From assembly GCF_003859805.1 (NCBI RefSeq), contig NZ_RQZG01000022.1:1-37495 (forward strand): DNA of 37,495 nt, written 5' to 3'. Position numbers and translations under genes: made by a program. The stretch is from Arachnia propionica. GTDB lineage: Bacteria > Actinomycetota > Actinomycetes > Propionibacteriales > Propionibacteriaceae. Position 1 is the first letter of the stretch. Each line of letters begins with the position of its first letter. Below are positions 1 through 8,353 of the stretch, piece after piece. The notes beneath the pieces are model-generated. The model made no database searches, had not been told where the DNA came from, and saw only the letters and a program-made list of their open reading frames with translations.

Positions 1-159
1 GGTGGAGCCGGGGGCGGCCTGGAGGATGGGGGAGCAGAACAGGTGCGTGATGCCCAGCTCCCTCAGGTAGGGCAGCTGGACGACGGCGTCGCTGAACGTG
101 AAGTCGGCAGTCAGCTGCAGCCGGTACGTCGAGTTCGGGGTGTTCCTGGGTGCATCCAC
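1..159 (-). CDS. treY: Malto-oligosyltrehalose synthase, N-terminal fragment
   Basis: Only the first 53 codons lie in the window; the gene runs off the left edge. Reading from GTG 159 it contains STYRLQLTADFTF followed by LPYLRELGITHLFCSP and LQAAPGST, the opening beta-strand and loop typical of TreY, a GH13 enzyme that converts the reducing-end glucose of maltodextrins to a trehalose unit in the cytoplasm (TreY/TreZ trehalose pathway). An in-frame stop three codons upstream (169-171) leaves GTG 159 as the only sensible start; there is no strong ribosome binding site. treZ and treX usually lie nearby, but outside this window. Identification rests on the short N-terminus only, though the motif order is characteristic. 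Confidence 0.82.
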   Translation of the reverse strand, partial: MDAPRNTPNSTYRLQLTADFTFSDAVVQLPYLRELGITHLFCSPILQAAPGST

Positions 160-274
160 GTTTCCACTTCATGCCCGTGCCTTGACCGGCACGCCGGTGC
201 CTGAGGAAAAGCCCTTCCCAACCGCGATATGGGCGGTTCGGCTGTGGTGGCGGCGCGGCCGGTAGGGTCTCGTC

Positions 275-1171
275 ATGGACAGCAACCCGTACGTCGCCTT
301 CCTGCCGCCTGCGCGACGGGAGGTCGCGGGGAGCGGGCCGGAGGAGGACTGGTGGTCCTGGCAGGGGCACCGGGTGCATCTCGCTCGGGCCCGTCGAGAG
401 GGGGCGCCGAGGGTGCTCCTCATCCACGGCGCCGGTGGGCACAGCGGGGCCCTGTGGCCGCTCGCCGCGTTGCTGGCGGATCAGGGCCTCGACGTCGCCG
501 CCGTCGACCTGCCGCTCTACGGACGGACCGTCAGCCCCCATCCGAAGCGGGTGCGATACGACCACTGGATCCGGCTGGTCGGTGACCTCGTCGAGGCCGA
601 GCACGACGGCCGACCCCTGGTCCTGCTCGGTGCCAGCATCGGGGGCATGGTGGCGCTGGAGGTCGCAGCTCACCGTCCCGAGGTGTCCGCCGTTGCCGCG
701 ACCTGCCTCGTCGACCCGCGGGACGTCCGGGTTCGCGCCCGGCTCACCCGTTTCGGGCCGCTCGGGGTCCTGGGCGGGCCGTTGTCCTGGCTGGCCCGGG
801 GCAGACTCGCCACGACGACGATCCCGATGAGTTGGGTCGCCAACCTCGGCCGGATGAGCCGCGACCCCGGGTTGACGAGGCTCTGCACCGTCGATCCCCG
901 GGGAGGAGGGGCCCGGGTCCCGCTCGGTTTCCTCGCCTCCTACCTGCGGTACCGGCACGTCGGGCCGGAGCGGGCGGACGTCCCCGTCGTGCTGCTCCAT
1001 CCGGGGCAGGATCGGTGGACGCCGGTCGAGTTGAGCATGCGAGTGGTGCGGCGGCTGAAGGCCCCGAGCTCGGTGGTGATGCTCCGCGGCTGCGGCCACT
1101 TCCCGGTCGAGGAGCCGGGGCTGGGGGACTTCGTCGACGCGACGGTCCGCCTCGCGGGCGGATTCGCCTGA
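275..1171 (+). CDS. Alpha/beta hydrolase
   Basis: A 298-residue cytoplasmic alpha/beta-hydrolase-fold protein with no signal peptide. The oxyanion segment is LLIHGAGGHSGALWP (near residues 49-63), the nucleophile elbow is GASIGG (Ser near residue 115), the acid is probably the Asp in HPGQDRWTP (near 248), and the catalytic His is in GCGHFPVEEPG (near 276). All three triad members are therefore visible. The substrate is unknown; the fold covers esterases, lipases, lactonases and C-C hydrolases. It converges with the ATPase gene to its right, leaving only nine bases between the stop codons, with no visible terminator. The ATG at 275 lacks a good ribosome binding site. Confidence 0.85.
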   Translation: MDSNPYVAFLPPARREVAGSGPEEDWWSWQGHRVHLARARREGAPRVLLIHGAGGHSGALWPLAALLADQGLDVAAVDLPLYGRTVSPHPKRVRYDHWIRLVGDLVEAEHDGRPLVLLGASIGGMVALEVAAHRPEVSAVAATCLVDPRDVRVRARLTRFGPLGVLGGPLSWLARGRLATTTIPMSWVANLGRMSRDPGLTRLCTVDPRGGGARVPLGFLASYLRYRHVGPERADVPVVLLHPGQDRWTPVELSMRVVRRLKAPSSVVMLRGCGHFPVEEPGLGDFVDATVRLAGGFA

Positions 1172-1180
1172 ACGATGTCC

Positions 1181-2428
1181 TCAGGTCAGCTCCCACAGGG
1201 CGGCGACGGGTAGCGCGACGCAGGTGCGACTGAACTGGAAACCACCGGGCGCGGTGTTGAGGACGACGCCGCGGCGGAACCGAGCCCCCAGCAGTTCCTC
1301 CAGTTTGAGCAGGTTGCGGAAGTGATCGGGACGGTGGGACGCCGACGCCTTCACCTCGACGGCGATGACGCTGCCGTCGGCGAGCTCGATCACGATGTCC
1401 ACCTCGAGGCCGTTGCGGTCGCGGAAGTGGCTGAGGGTGAACTCGGTCTCGCTCCAGCCCTGCTGTTTCAGTAGTTCGGAGACCACGAAGGCCTCGAGGT
1501 GATGTCCGAAGACCTCCGATCTGAGGGAGGCGAGTTGGCTGGGTGGGGTTTCCGCCAGCCGGAGGGCCAGCGCGGGATCGCTGATGCTGATCTTGGGTCT
1601 CCCGATCTCCCGCGTGGTGAGGTTGGCGGTCCAGGGCTTCAGCTTCTCGGTGAGAAAGATGGCCTCCAGCGCGTCGAGGTATCCGGTGATCGTGCCCTGG
1701 GGGATGGAAGCCTGCTCGGCGAGGCGGGCCTTGACCAGCTCCTCGCCTTGGGCGGCGGCGAGCAGCCGGGTCAGAGTGGCCAGACGCTCCTTTGCCGACC
1801 CCCGTGAGACGAGAGGCGCATCCCTGTCGAGGATGCGCTCCAGGTAGGAGCTGAGCCAAGCCTGGGTCATACGCGTGTTGAGCCGACGCTGCATCTCCGG
1901 GAATCCGCCGGTGGACAGCGCTTGGATGTAGTCGAGGCGTGTGAGTTCCGTGGTGATGGATGCCGGCGCGGATGACTCGAGGAGAGCGGTGACGAAGTCA
2001 TCGTGCTGGTGGTGGATCTCACCCTGGCTGAGGCCACGGAGCCTCAGGGTGACGGCCCGGCCCGCCAAGGAATCGGTGGCGGATCGGGTGCGGAGGAGGT
2101 TGGCGGAGCCGGTGAGCAGGAATCGGCCGGGACGACGATCCCGGTCAACCAGTTTCTTGATGGCCCTGGGGAGTTCGGGGTCCAGTTGTGCCTCGTCGAT
2201 GACAAGCGTGCCGTCGCCTGCTTGGGTCAGAAAGGTGTCGGGGTCATGACGCAACGCGGCCAGGGTGGCCGTGTCGTCGAGGGTGACCTGAATGCCCGGG
2301 CCTTTTTCGACGAGGAGGTTGGCCAGGGTGCTCTTGCCCACCTGACGAGCACCCTGGATCACGACGACGGGGAAGTTCGCCAGCAGTTCCCGCCCGTGTC
2401 CGAGGATGTGTCGAGGGATGATCTCCAT
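1181..2428 (-). CDS. COG1373-type AAA ATPase with DUF4143 / PD-(D/E)XK-like C-terminus
   Basis: A 415-residue protein of the ATP-binding family that joins an AAA_14 ATPase core, a winged-helix region and a DUF4143 domain. Walker A is GARQVGKST (residues 26-34), Walker B is TLVIDEAQ (74-81), and a sensor-like FLLTGSAN follows near 105. The C-terminal region carries EVDIVIELADGSVIAVEVKAS, the D...ExK pattern of PD-(D/E)XK nuclease-fold domains. Cellular role is not established for this family; it is scattered in genomes and often regarded as accessory. Its ATG is preceded, 20 bases upstream, by a four-copy 22-bp direct repeat (2448-2526), which suggests autoregulation or a cognate DNA target. 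A second family member lies at 9057-10325. Confidence 0.88.
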   Translation of the reverse strand: MEIIPRHILGHGRELLANFPVVVIQGARQVGKSTLANLLVEKGPGIQVTLDDTATLAALRHDPDTFLTQAGDGTLVIDEAQLDPELPRAIKKLVDRDRRPGRFLLTGSANLLRTRSATDSLAGRAVTLRLRGLSQGEIHHQHDDFVTALLESSAPASITTELTRLDYIQALSTGGFPEMQRRLNTRMTQAWLSSYLERILDRDAPLVSRGSAKERLATLTRLLAAAQGEELVKARLAEQASIPQGTITGYLDALEAIFLTEKLKPWTANLTTREIGRPKISISDPALALRLAETPPSQLASLRSEVFGHHLEAFVVSELLKQQGWSETEFTLSHFRDRNGLEVDIVIELADGSVIAVEVKASASHRPDHFRNLLKLEELLGARFRRGVVLNTAPGGFQFSRTCVALPVAALWELT

Positions 2429-2447
2429 GCCCCGAGTCTACGATGAC

Positions 2448-2526
2448 GGTAGTTTCGCTGGACAGAAATGGTAGTTTCGCTGGACAAAAACGGTAGTTTC
2501 GCTGAGCGGAAATGGTGGTTTCGCTG
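2448..2526 (-). repeat. 22-bp-period direct repeat array upstream of ATPase gene
   Basis: Four copies of the 13-bp core GGTAGTTTCGCTG (last copy GGTGGTTTCGCTG) start at 2448, 2470, 2492 and 2514, that is at exactly 22-bp intervals. The 9-bp spacers are also alike: GACAGAAAT, GACAAAAAC and AGCGGAAAT. The array fills the gap between the stop of the beta-propeller gene and the ATG of the ATPase gene, read leftward as ...CAGCGAAACTACC. Two helical turns per unit puts every core on the same DNA face, as expected for cooperative protein binding. The core sequence is not that of the array at 8992-9060, but the architecture is. Confidence 0.9.
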
Positions 2527-2533
2527 GTCGTGG

Positions 2534-4379
2534 TCAGCGGTACATGGCGACGGAGACGTTGCTGGCGAGGTCCTGGCGGGGCTCCCATGAGAAGGCCACC
2601 ACCAGGCCATGGTGGCTGCGCAGGAAGCCCTGGATCTCCCAGGGTTCACCGGCAGGCATGGCGAGTTCGATGCGCTCGCCGACGGGTGAGCCGTCCGATC
2701 CCCACACCTGGAAACGTCTTCCGTGTCTCGCGACGTCGAACCACAGCCCGACGCCGAGGGGTCCGAAGGTGCTGTCCTCGTACGGGGTGGTGACGATGCC
2801 TGTCTCGCCCGTCCAGGAGTCGAGGACGTGGTAGGTCGGCCTTGTGGATCCGTCCGGCACCTCCTGGTCCACCTGGGATCTCAGCATGGCGGTGTCGGGA
2901 GCGCGCCAGAAGTGCTCGTCACCATATGGCTGGACCTCGCCGGTGATGGGGATGCGCTGCAGGGTGTCGACGTTCAACCACGCGTTGGTGTGCGTCGAGT
3001 CCTCATGGGTGAGGAGCCAGCCCCGCATGAGGAGACCCCCGAACGCGAGATAGCCGATGGCGTCGAGCCGGTGGGTCGCTGACAGGTCCTCATCGGAGAG
3101 GATGTCGACTGTGTTGTCGATGCACATGGGGCAGGCCCACCCCCGTTCCTGCAAGGTTTCCGATCCGCCGTCGGGAACCCCATCATCACTACGAAGAGCG
3201 ACGACGTGGCTGGAGCCCTGGGGCCCTTCGAGGAGGAAGAGCTTCTCGGGAAGCTGCCACCGCTCGGTGCCCGTGATGAGGTCGTATCCGTGGGACTCGA
3301 TCACCATCACGTGGTCGGTCATCGAGATGTAAGGGATGTCACGGTCGGAGCAGGACAGGTACGGGATGGCCCCCAAGCCCTCTGTACCGGCGTTGAATCG
3401 GGGGTTTCCGGTCACGGCATCGATGACGGTGAGCATCGGGAAGCCCTTCCCAGGAGGCCACTCCGACCGCTTCTCGGGCGGGTTGAGGCAGGTGACGACG
3501 ATCACCGATCTGCCGTCGGGGGACACCATCACGCGTTCCGGAGCACCCGCCCGGAGCCGGAGCCTGGCGAGGTGACCCTCGTTGCGTTCGAAGCTCCACA
3601 GCCGCCGACCCGTGGCGCCGTCGAGTCCGATGACGGTGTCCTCGTCGGCCACGATGGGACCTCGGGCCCCGAGGTGGACCTCCACCGGGGCGGTGAGTTC
3701 GGGGGACCGGAACACCCACGAGGGTTCCTCGGTGAGGTGGGACGGGACGTGGACCGGGGACATCGGGGGCAGGGTGTCCGGGGCGGGTGAAGTGGTGATC
3801 CGCACCGGCGTCAGTGCTTCTCTGACGAGGTCGTGGGTCTGGGCGACGCCGTAGCCGACGATCATGACCCCGCACAGCACGGCCGCGACGACGCGTGGCG
3901 CGGCAGGTCGGTCAGGGATGGGTGCCCAGTCGCGTTCACGCAGAAGGGAGATGAGGGTGAGGACGAAGCAGGACGCCGTCAGGCAGCCGGTGGCGAGGGT
4001 GAGCCGGACGGGGGGCGGCGGGCGCGGTGAGGAGAACGGGGATGTCGGCGGTGAGCGGTGTCGTCCTGACCGTCGGGACCACCGAGACGAGATGGGGTAT
4101 GGGCAGCGCCGTGGCGAGGAGCATGGTCGCTCGTCGCCCGGAGCCGGGGCGGTTTCCCCGCAGTTCGAGGAGGAGGAGCGTGGCTGCGGGGATCGCGGCG
4201 ACGACGAACCACCGCCAAAACGTGGTCATGAGCTCCGGGGCGACCTGCCCCTGCGGTGACGTCAGGGACAGCGCGATCATGGCGATCGCCGAGATCCACA
4301 GCGCGGTGAGGACACCCCACAGCAGGGGGCGGACCCAACGCCAGGTGACAGTCAACTCGGGGACGTTCCGGATCGCCAT
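2534..4379 (-). pseudogene. Membrane-anchored PQQ-like beta-propeller protein, frameshifted
   Basis: Two leftward reading frames overlap and together make one recognisable protein. The first, from ATG 4379, has hydrophobic segments near residues 15-38, 48-68 and 76-99, then drifts into Pro/His/Arg-rich nonsense and stops at 3936. The second frame, open from before 4010 to the stop at 2534, continues with two further membrane segments (LATGCLTASCFVLTLISLL and VVAAVLCGVMIVGYGVA) and an extracytoplasmic domain of about 420 residues with PQQ-enzyme-like repeats such as IGLDGATGRRLW and VMVSPDGRSVIVV. Removing one base from the G6 run at 4010-4015 (C6 on the coding strand) joins them in frame, giving about 614 residues. 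A separate GTG at 3880 would yield only the propeller with a single anchor. Either a true inactivating or phase-variable slip, or a sequencing error. Function unknown. Confidence 0.75.
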
Positions 4380-4458
4380 GGCACAACTCTGCCGAGGTTC
4401 GTGCTGGTCAGGGAGGGAAACGGGGAGCCGATGTTCGGCGGGTGAGTCGTTCCTTTGG

Positions 4459-5895
4459 TCAGTTCTCGGTTTTCCACCAGCTCAGGAGCAGGGCCTTCGC
4501 CTCGTCCTCAGGGATCGGACCGTGCTCGGTGCGGTGCTCCAGCAGGAACTTGTACGCCTTCCCCACCGTCGGGCCGGGGCCGATGCCCAGGACCTCCATG
4601 ATCTGCGCGCCGTCGAGGTGGGGACGCAGCGCCTTCAGCTCCTCCTCGGCCGCCAGCTCGTCGATGCGCCACTCGAGTTCCTCGTAGGCGCGCCGGAGCC
4701 GGGTGGCCTTGTTGCGGTTGCGGGTGGTGCAGTCCGCGCGGGTCAGGATGTGCAGGCGCTCCAGCTCGTCACCCGCGTCGCGGACGTAGCGGCGCACGGC
4801 CGAGTCGGTCCAGGAGCCGTCGCCGTAGCCGTGGAACCGCAGGTGCAGCTCGATCAGTTTCGTCACCGACTTCACCGTCGCGCTCGAGTACTTCAACTCC
4901 TTCAGGCGTTTCTTCGCCAGCTTCGCACCGACGATGTCGTGGTGGTGGAAGGTGACCTTGCCGCCCTCGAAGCGACGGGTCGCGGGCTTGCCGATGTCGT
5001 GCAGCAGTGCCGTCAACCGGTTGACCAGATCCGGTTCGTGACCCCGAGCCCTCTCCAACTCGATGGCCTGCTCCAGCACCGTCAACGAGTGCTCGTAGAC
5101 GTCCTTGTGGCGCATGTGCTCGTCGCGCTCCAACCGCAGTGCGGGCAGCTCCGGCAGGATGAAGTCCGCGATCCCGGTGCGCACCAGCAGGTCCAGGCCC
5201 TCCCGGGGCGAGTCGGTGAGCAGCAGCCCCGTCAACTCCGCCTGGATGCGCTCGGCCGAGACGATGCGGATCCGCTCCGCCATCTGCGTCATCGCCGTCA
5301 CCACGTCCTTGGCGACGCTGAACCCCAGCCGGGAGGCGAACCGGGCGGCCCGCATCATCCGCAGCGGATCGTCGCTGAAGCTGACCTCGGGGGCGGCGGG
5401 GGTCCGCAGCACGCCGTCGGCCAGGTCGTCGAGCCCGCCCCACGGGTCGACGAACCTGCCCTGGATGACGTCGACGGCCATCGCGTTGACGGTGAAGTCG
5501 CGACGGACGAGGTCGTCGTCGATGTTGTCACCGAACGCGACGACGGGCTTGCGGGAGTCCGACTCGTAGGCGTCGGCGCGGAACGTGGTGACCTCGATCT
5601 GCCACTCGAGGTCGCCGTCGCGTTTCATGGCGCCGATGGTGCCGAACTCCTTGCCGATGTCCCAGGTGGTGGGGGTGACGTCGCGCAGGATGGCATGGGT
5701 GGTCTCGGGGCGGGCGGAGGTGGTGAAGTCCAGGTCGTGGCCCAGTCCTCCCAGCAGGGCGTCACGCACGGAGCCCCCGACGAGGTACAGCTGCTCCCCG
5801 GCAGCGCGGAAGTGACGACCGAGGTCGCTGACCACACCGGAGGTGCGGAGCAGCTCGGCGACGGCGTTCTGCTGGGCTCGGGTCAGATCAGGCAC
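4459..5895 (-). CDS. cca: CCA-adding tRNA nucleotidyltransferase
   Basis: A 478-residue class II tRNA nucleotidyltransferase that builds or repairs the 3' CCA end of tRNAs. The head domain shows LYLVGGSVRDALLGG (near residues 36-50) and HDLDFTTSA, with the two metal-binding acidic residues in DLD; RRDFTVNAMA follows near residue 125, the family's conserved motif. An HD phosphohydrolase domain is present with LLHDIGKPATRR near residues 295-306, as in many actinobacterial enzymes. GTG 5895 is the start because an in-frame stop lies four codons upstream. No ribosome binding site is evident, so the mRNA may be leaderless. In many actinobacteria cca sits near the origin with mviN and trxA; that neighbourhood is not seen here. 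Confidence 0.95.
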   Translation of the reverse strand: MPDLTRAQQNAVAELLRTSGVVSDLGRHFRAAGEQLYLVGGSVRDALLGGLGHDLDFTTSARPETTHAILRDVTPTTWDIGKEFGTIGAMKRDGDLEWQIEVTTFRADAYESDSRKPVVAFGDNIDDDLVRRDFTVNAMAVDVIQGRFVDPWGGLDDLADGVLRTPAAPEVSFSDDPLRMMRAARFASRLGFSVAKDVVTAMTQMAERIRIVSAERIQAELTGLLLTDSPREGLDLLVRTGIADFILPELPALRLERDEHMRHKDVYEHSLTVLEQAIELERARGHEPDLVNRLTALLHDIGKPATRRFEGGKVTFHHHDIVGAKLAKKRLKELKYSSATVKSVTKLIELHLRFHGYGDGSWTDSAVRRYVRDAGDELERLHILTRADCTTRNRNKATRLRRAYEELEWRIDELAAEEELKALRPHLDGAQIMEVLGIGPGPTVGKAYKFLLEHRTEHGPIPEDEAKALLLSWWKTEN

Positions 5896-6025
5896 GGGCG
5901 AAGTCTACGGGCTGGGCAGCGAGGAACGTGGTGCGAGGGGTTCGTGGTTTCCCTGTGACCTCGAACCCCCCGCGACACCAAGAATAACACTAGGGAAACG
6001 TTGGGTAAATAGTTCGGGGTGATGT

Positions 6026-6095
6026 GCGCTGCAGACGTGCGGAGCGTTGCCGATGGAAGCGCTGCCACTCGCAACGCTCCGCACGTCTGCAGCGC
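6026..6095. repeat. Perfect 25-bp inverted repeat (hairpin) upstream of M23 gene
   Basis: The arms at 6026-6050 and 6071-6095 are perfect reverse complements over 25 bp, beginning GCGCTGCAGACGTG and ending in CGTCTGCAGCGC, around a 20-base loop (6051-6070) that itself holds AGCGCT. It lies between the divergent cca and M23 genes, about 100 bases before the M23 start. No T-run follows either arm. It could be a strong leader structure or a protein binding dyad. The length and perfection are well beyond those of an ordinary terminator. Confidence 0.9.
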
Positions 6096-6196
6096 CGACC
6101 CTCAAGCTCCCCTTGAAGGCACTGGCCCCGGAGGCCCTGCCTGTGTTTTCATGGACCTGCCGACCTTTCGGCCAACACAGAAATGGGGAGGGTGTG

Positions 6197-7282
6197 TTGA
6201 AACAGCTCCGGCCGCTCGTCGCGGCCGTCTCAGCCGTGCTGTTCGTCGCGGGGACGATGAGCATCTCACTGTGGGGCAGCGAGCCTGACCTCCACGCGAT
6301 CCCGGAGGTCACCGAGCACTCCGATGCGGTGCACGACGTCGAGACGCCCGCGATGGGCAGCGGCGACGGCGCCCTGCTACTGGTTTCCGTCCCGACGACC
6401 CCCGTCGTCGACCAGCTGCCCACCGCCGACACCGAGGCCGAGGCCCCCGGCGAGGACACCACGGTCCTCAACGTGCCCTCGGCGATCCCCACCGAGACGC
6501 TCGACCTCGTGGACGTCGACGGCGGGAAACTGCTGGCCCAACCGGTCAGGGGCCGGTTCACCTCCCGGTTCGGGATGCGGTTCCACCCGGTCCTGCGGGT
6601 CTGGAAACCCCACACGGGACTGGACTTCGCCGCACCCTGCGGCGCCCCCGTCGGGGCCTCCGCCCCCGGCACCGTGATCGGCACCGGCTGGGCGGGAGGC
6701 AACGGGGTCCAGGTCAAGATCGACCACGGGCGGATCGCCGGGCACCACGTCGTCACCACCTACAACCACCTCTCGAGCGTCGCGGTCACGGTGGGGCAGC
6801 GGGTCACCACCCACCAGGGCGTGGGCCGGGTCGGCAACACCGGCTACTCCACCGGGTGCCACCTGCACTTCGAGGTGATCGTCGACGGGACGTTCCAGAA
6901 CCCCGAGGCCTGGCTGAACGGGGTGCCCGCCGTGGACGCCTCCTTCGCCGCCACCCCCAGCACCCTGCCGACGCCTGCCAGCACCGCGCCGAAGGGGTCC
7001 TCGACGACCCCGGCCCCGGTGACCTCGACGAAACCCGCACCGCCCGGCCCGGCACCGTCGACGTCCGCACCCCGCACCTCGTCGCAGAGCGGCTCCGCGT
7101 CCCCGAGCGCCCCGGCGACGAGCCGCACGCCGTCGCCCTCACCGTCGGTCAGCGAGTCGGCGACCAAGCCGAGCGCCGAACCGAGCACCGGCCCCGGCGA
7201 CTCGGCCAGGCCGTCACAGGGCAGGGAAACCGGTGACGCGACCCCGTCGGGCCACGGGACCAACGGAACCACCTCCCGCTGA
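6197..7282 (+). CDS. Secreted M23-family peptidoglycan peptidase (LytM-like)
   Basis: About 361 residues from TTG 6197. An N-terminal basic and hydrophobic stretch (KQLRPLVAAVSAVLFVAG) looks like a signal peptide or anchor. A linker leads to a LytM/M23 domain at about residues 115-240: SRFGMRFHPVLRVWKPHTGLDF supplies the first zinc ligands (HxxxD type), and HLHFEV the last His; TYNHLS lies between. The final 125 residues are Ser/Thr/Pro-rich, as in wall-spanning linkers. Such enzymes cut peptide cross-links during growth or division. GGGGAGGG at 6185-6192 is five bases from TTG 6197 and only two from GTG 6194, so TTG is preferred. An ATG at 6047 is in frame but falls next to the loop of the 25-bp hairpin and has no ribosome binding site. 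Confidence 0.88.
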   Translation: MKQLRPLVAAVSAVLFVAGTMSISLWGSEPDLHAIPEVTEHSDAVHDVETPAMGSGDGALLLVSVPTTPVVDQLPTADTEAEAPGEDTTVLNVPSAIPTETLDLVDVDGGKLLAQPVRGRFTSRFGMRFHPVLRVWKPHTGLDFAAPCGAPVGASAPGTVIGTGWAGGNGVQVKIDHGRIAGHHVVTTYNHLSSVAVTVGQRVTTHQGVGRVGNTGYSTGCHLHFEVIVDGTFQNPEAWLNGVPAVDASFAATPSTLPTPASTAPKGSSTTPAPVTSTKPAPPGPAPSTSAPRTSSQSGSASPSAPATSRTPSPSPSVSESATKPSAEPSTGPGDSARPSQGRETGDATPSGHGTNGTTSR

Positions 7283-7358
7283 CCGAGCCGAGGGTGTGCA
7301 GGAATCGCCGTGTTGGTTGCGTGACATGGCTGGGCGGCGGCACCTCGGGCAAGCAGAA

Positions 7359-7426
7359 CGGCGATTCGTGCCCGGGGGGGCGCATCACGGTGGTCCGCAG
7401 TGCAGCAGTCATCCCGGCGATTCGTG
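7359..7426. repeat. Short direct repeat in the spacer between convergent genes
   Basis: CGGCGATTCGTG occurs at 7359-7370 and again at 7415-7426, 56 bp apart. GAATCGCCGT at 7302-7311 is the inverse of ACGGCGATTC at 7358-7367. The stretch between the M23 gene and the next gene (7283-7534) holds nothing else that I can identify. Confidence 0.5.
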
Positions 7427-7534
7427 ACCGCGGAGGGAGGTCGGCTCGATCGGCGGAACAGGGAGATCTCCTGCGCGCGGTGGCCGGTCAGAGACGAGCA
7501 CGCGTGGCGACCTGCCCGCGTGTCGAACGACCGC

Positions 7535-8191
7535 TCAGTCGAACCGGTCCGTCCACTCGTGGGCCCGTTCCACGATGGCGATGAGTTCGTCCGGGGTCAT
7601 CCGGGCCTGCAGCCATTCCAGCAGCGTCCCCTGGGGCTCGATCTCCTGGAAGAACTCCTCGTGGTCGGTGCCCCACACCGTCGGGTTGGACGGGTCGGGG
7701 TCGGACAGGCAGACGTAGAGGTGGTCGGGGAAGCCGTAGCTGTGGGCGATCTGCACGAAGTCCGGGCGCTCGTCGCCGGTGCTCTCGACGATGGGTGCGA
7801 GGGAGTCCTCGTCGACGAGGTCCTCGAACCAGTCCTCGTACCACTCCTCGTGGTCGTCGGTGCCCTCCCGGAACGGGGTGAACAGCCGTCCCAGCCAGAA
7901 GTCCTGGCCGTGGGCCTCCTCCGTGGGCCGGTAGAAGTGGGCGATCATCTCCTGCAGCACGGCGTCCCGGTCGGTCTCCAGCCGTTCCTCCCGGGCGTCG
8001 AGGAAGGCGCCGAGGCCGGGGATCGGCTCGGTCTGCTCCGCGCTCGCCCACGGGGTGTCCACCGGGGCCTCGTGGAGCACGGTCTCGAAGGTGATGGCCT
8101 GCAGGTCGGCGGCCAGGGACTCGCCCGTGACACGGGAGGTGTCGCCACCGAGTGCCCGGATGCGGGCCAGCACCTCGTCGCTGAGACTCAT
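7535..8191 (-). CDS. Uncharacterised acidic protein, possibly SUKH (SMI1/KNR4)-like
   Basis: A 218-residue, strongly acidic cytoplasmic protein without membrane segments or signal peptide. ATG 8191 has AAAGGA six bases upstream. The C-terminal half (FVQIAHSYGFPDHLYVCLSD, then VWGTDHEEFF and LLEWLQ) resembles the pattern of SMI1/KNR4 (SUKH) domains, which often serve as immunity proteins against secreted toxins, but I could not confirm this. The N-terminal half is not recognised. It is divergent from a barstar-like gene, so the two could be part of one small immunity or defence neighbourhood. The specific function is unknown. Confidence 0.6.
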   Translation of the reverse strand: MSLSDEVLARIRALGGDTSRVTGESLAADLQAITFETVLHEAPVDTPWASAEQTEPIPGLGAFLDAREERLETDRDAVLQEMIAHFYRPTEEAHGQDFWLGRLFTPFREGTDDHEEWYEDWFEDLVDEDSLAPIVESTGDERPDFVQIAHSYGFPDHLYVCLSDPDPSNPTVWGTDHEEFFQEIEPQGTLLEWLQARMTPDELIAIVERAHEWTDRFD

Positions 8192-8353
8192 GGCTTTCCT
8201 TTCTTCTGACGAGGGCCTTCATCCTATCGACCAGCGGCATGGCCCCAGCCGTCCCTCGGGGCAGGACTGCGGTTGGCGCTCGGTGGTGGCCTCCGCCAGC
8301 CGTCGGACAGGGCTGCTTCCTCCACGTGATGAGTTCGCTAGATTGTGCCCGTG

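Noticed and set aside
5896-6196. c-di-AMP (ydaO-type) riboswitch before the M23 gene
   Set aside because: The conserved ydaO sequence blocks are not visible; the region is dominated by the 25-bp-arm hairpin instead.
6047-6196. ATG 6047 as the start of the M23 peptidase
   Set aside because: It lies at the hairpin, lacks a ribosome binding site and would put about 50 unrelated residues before the signal peptide.
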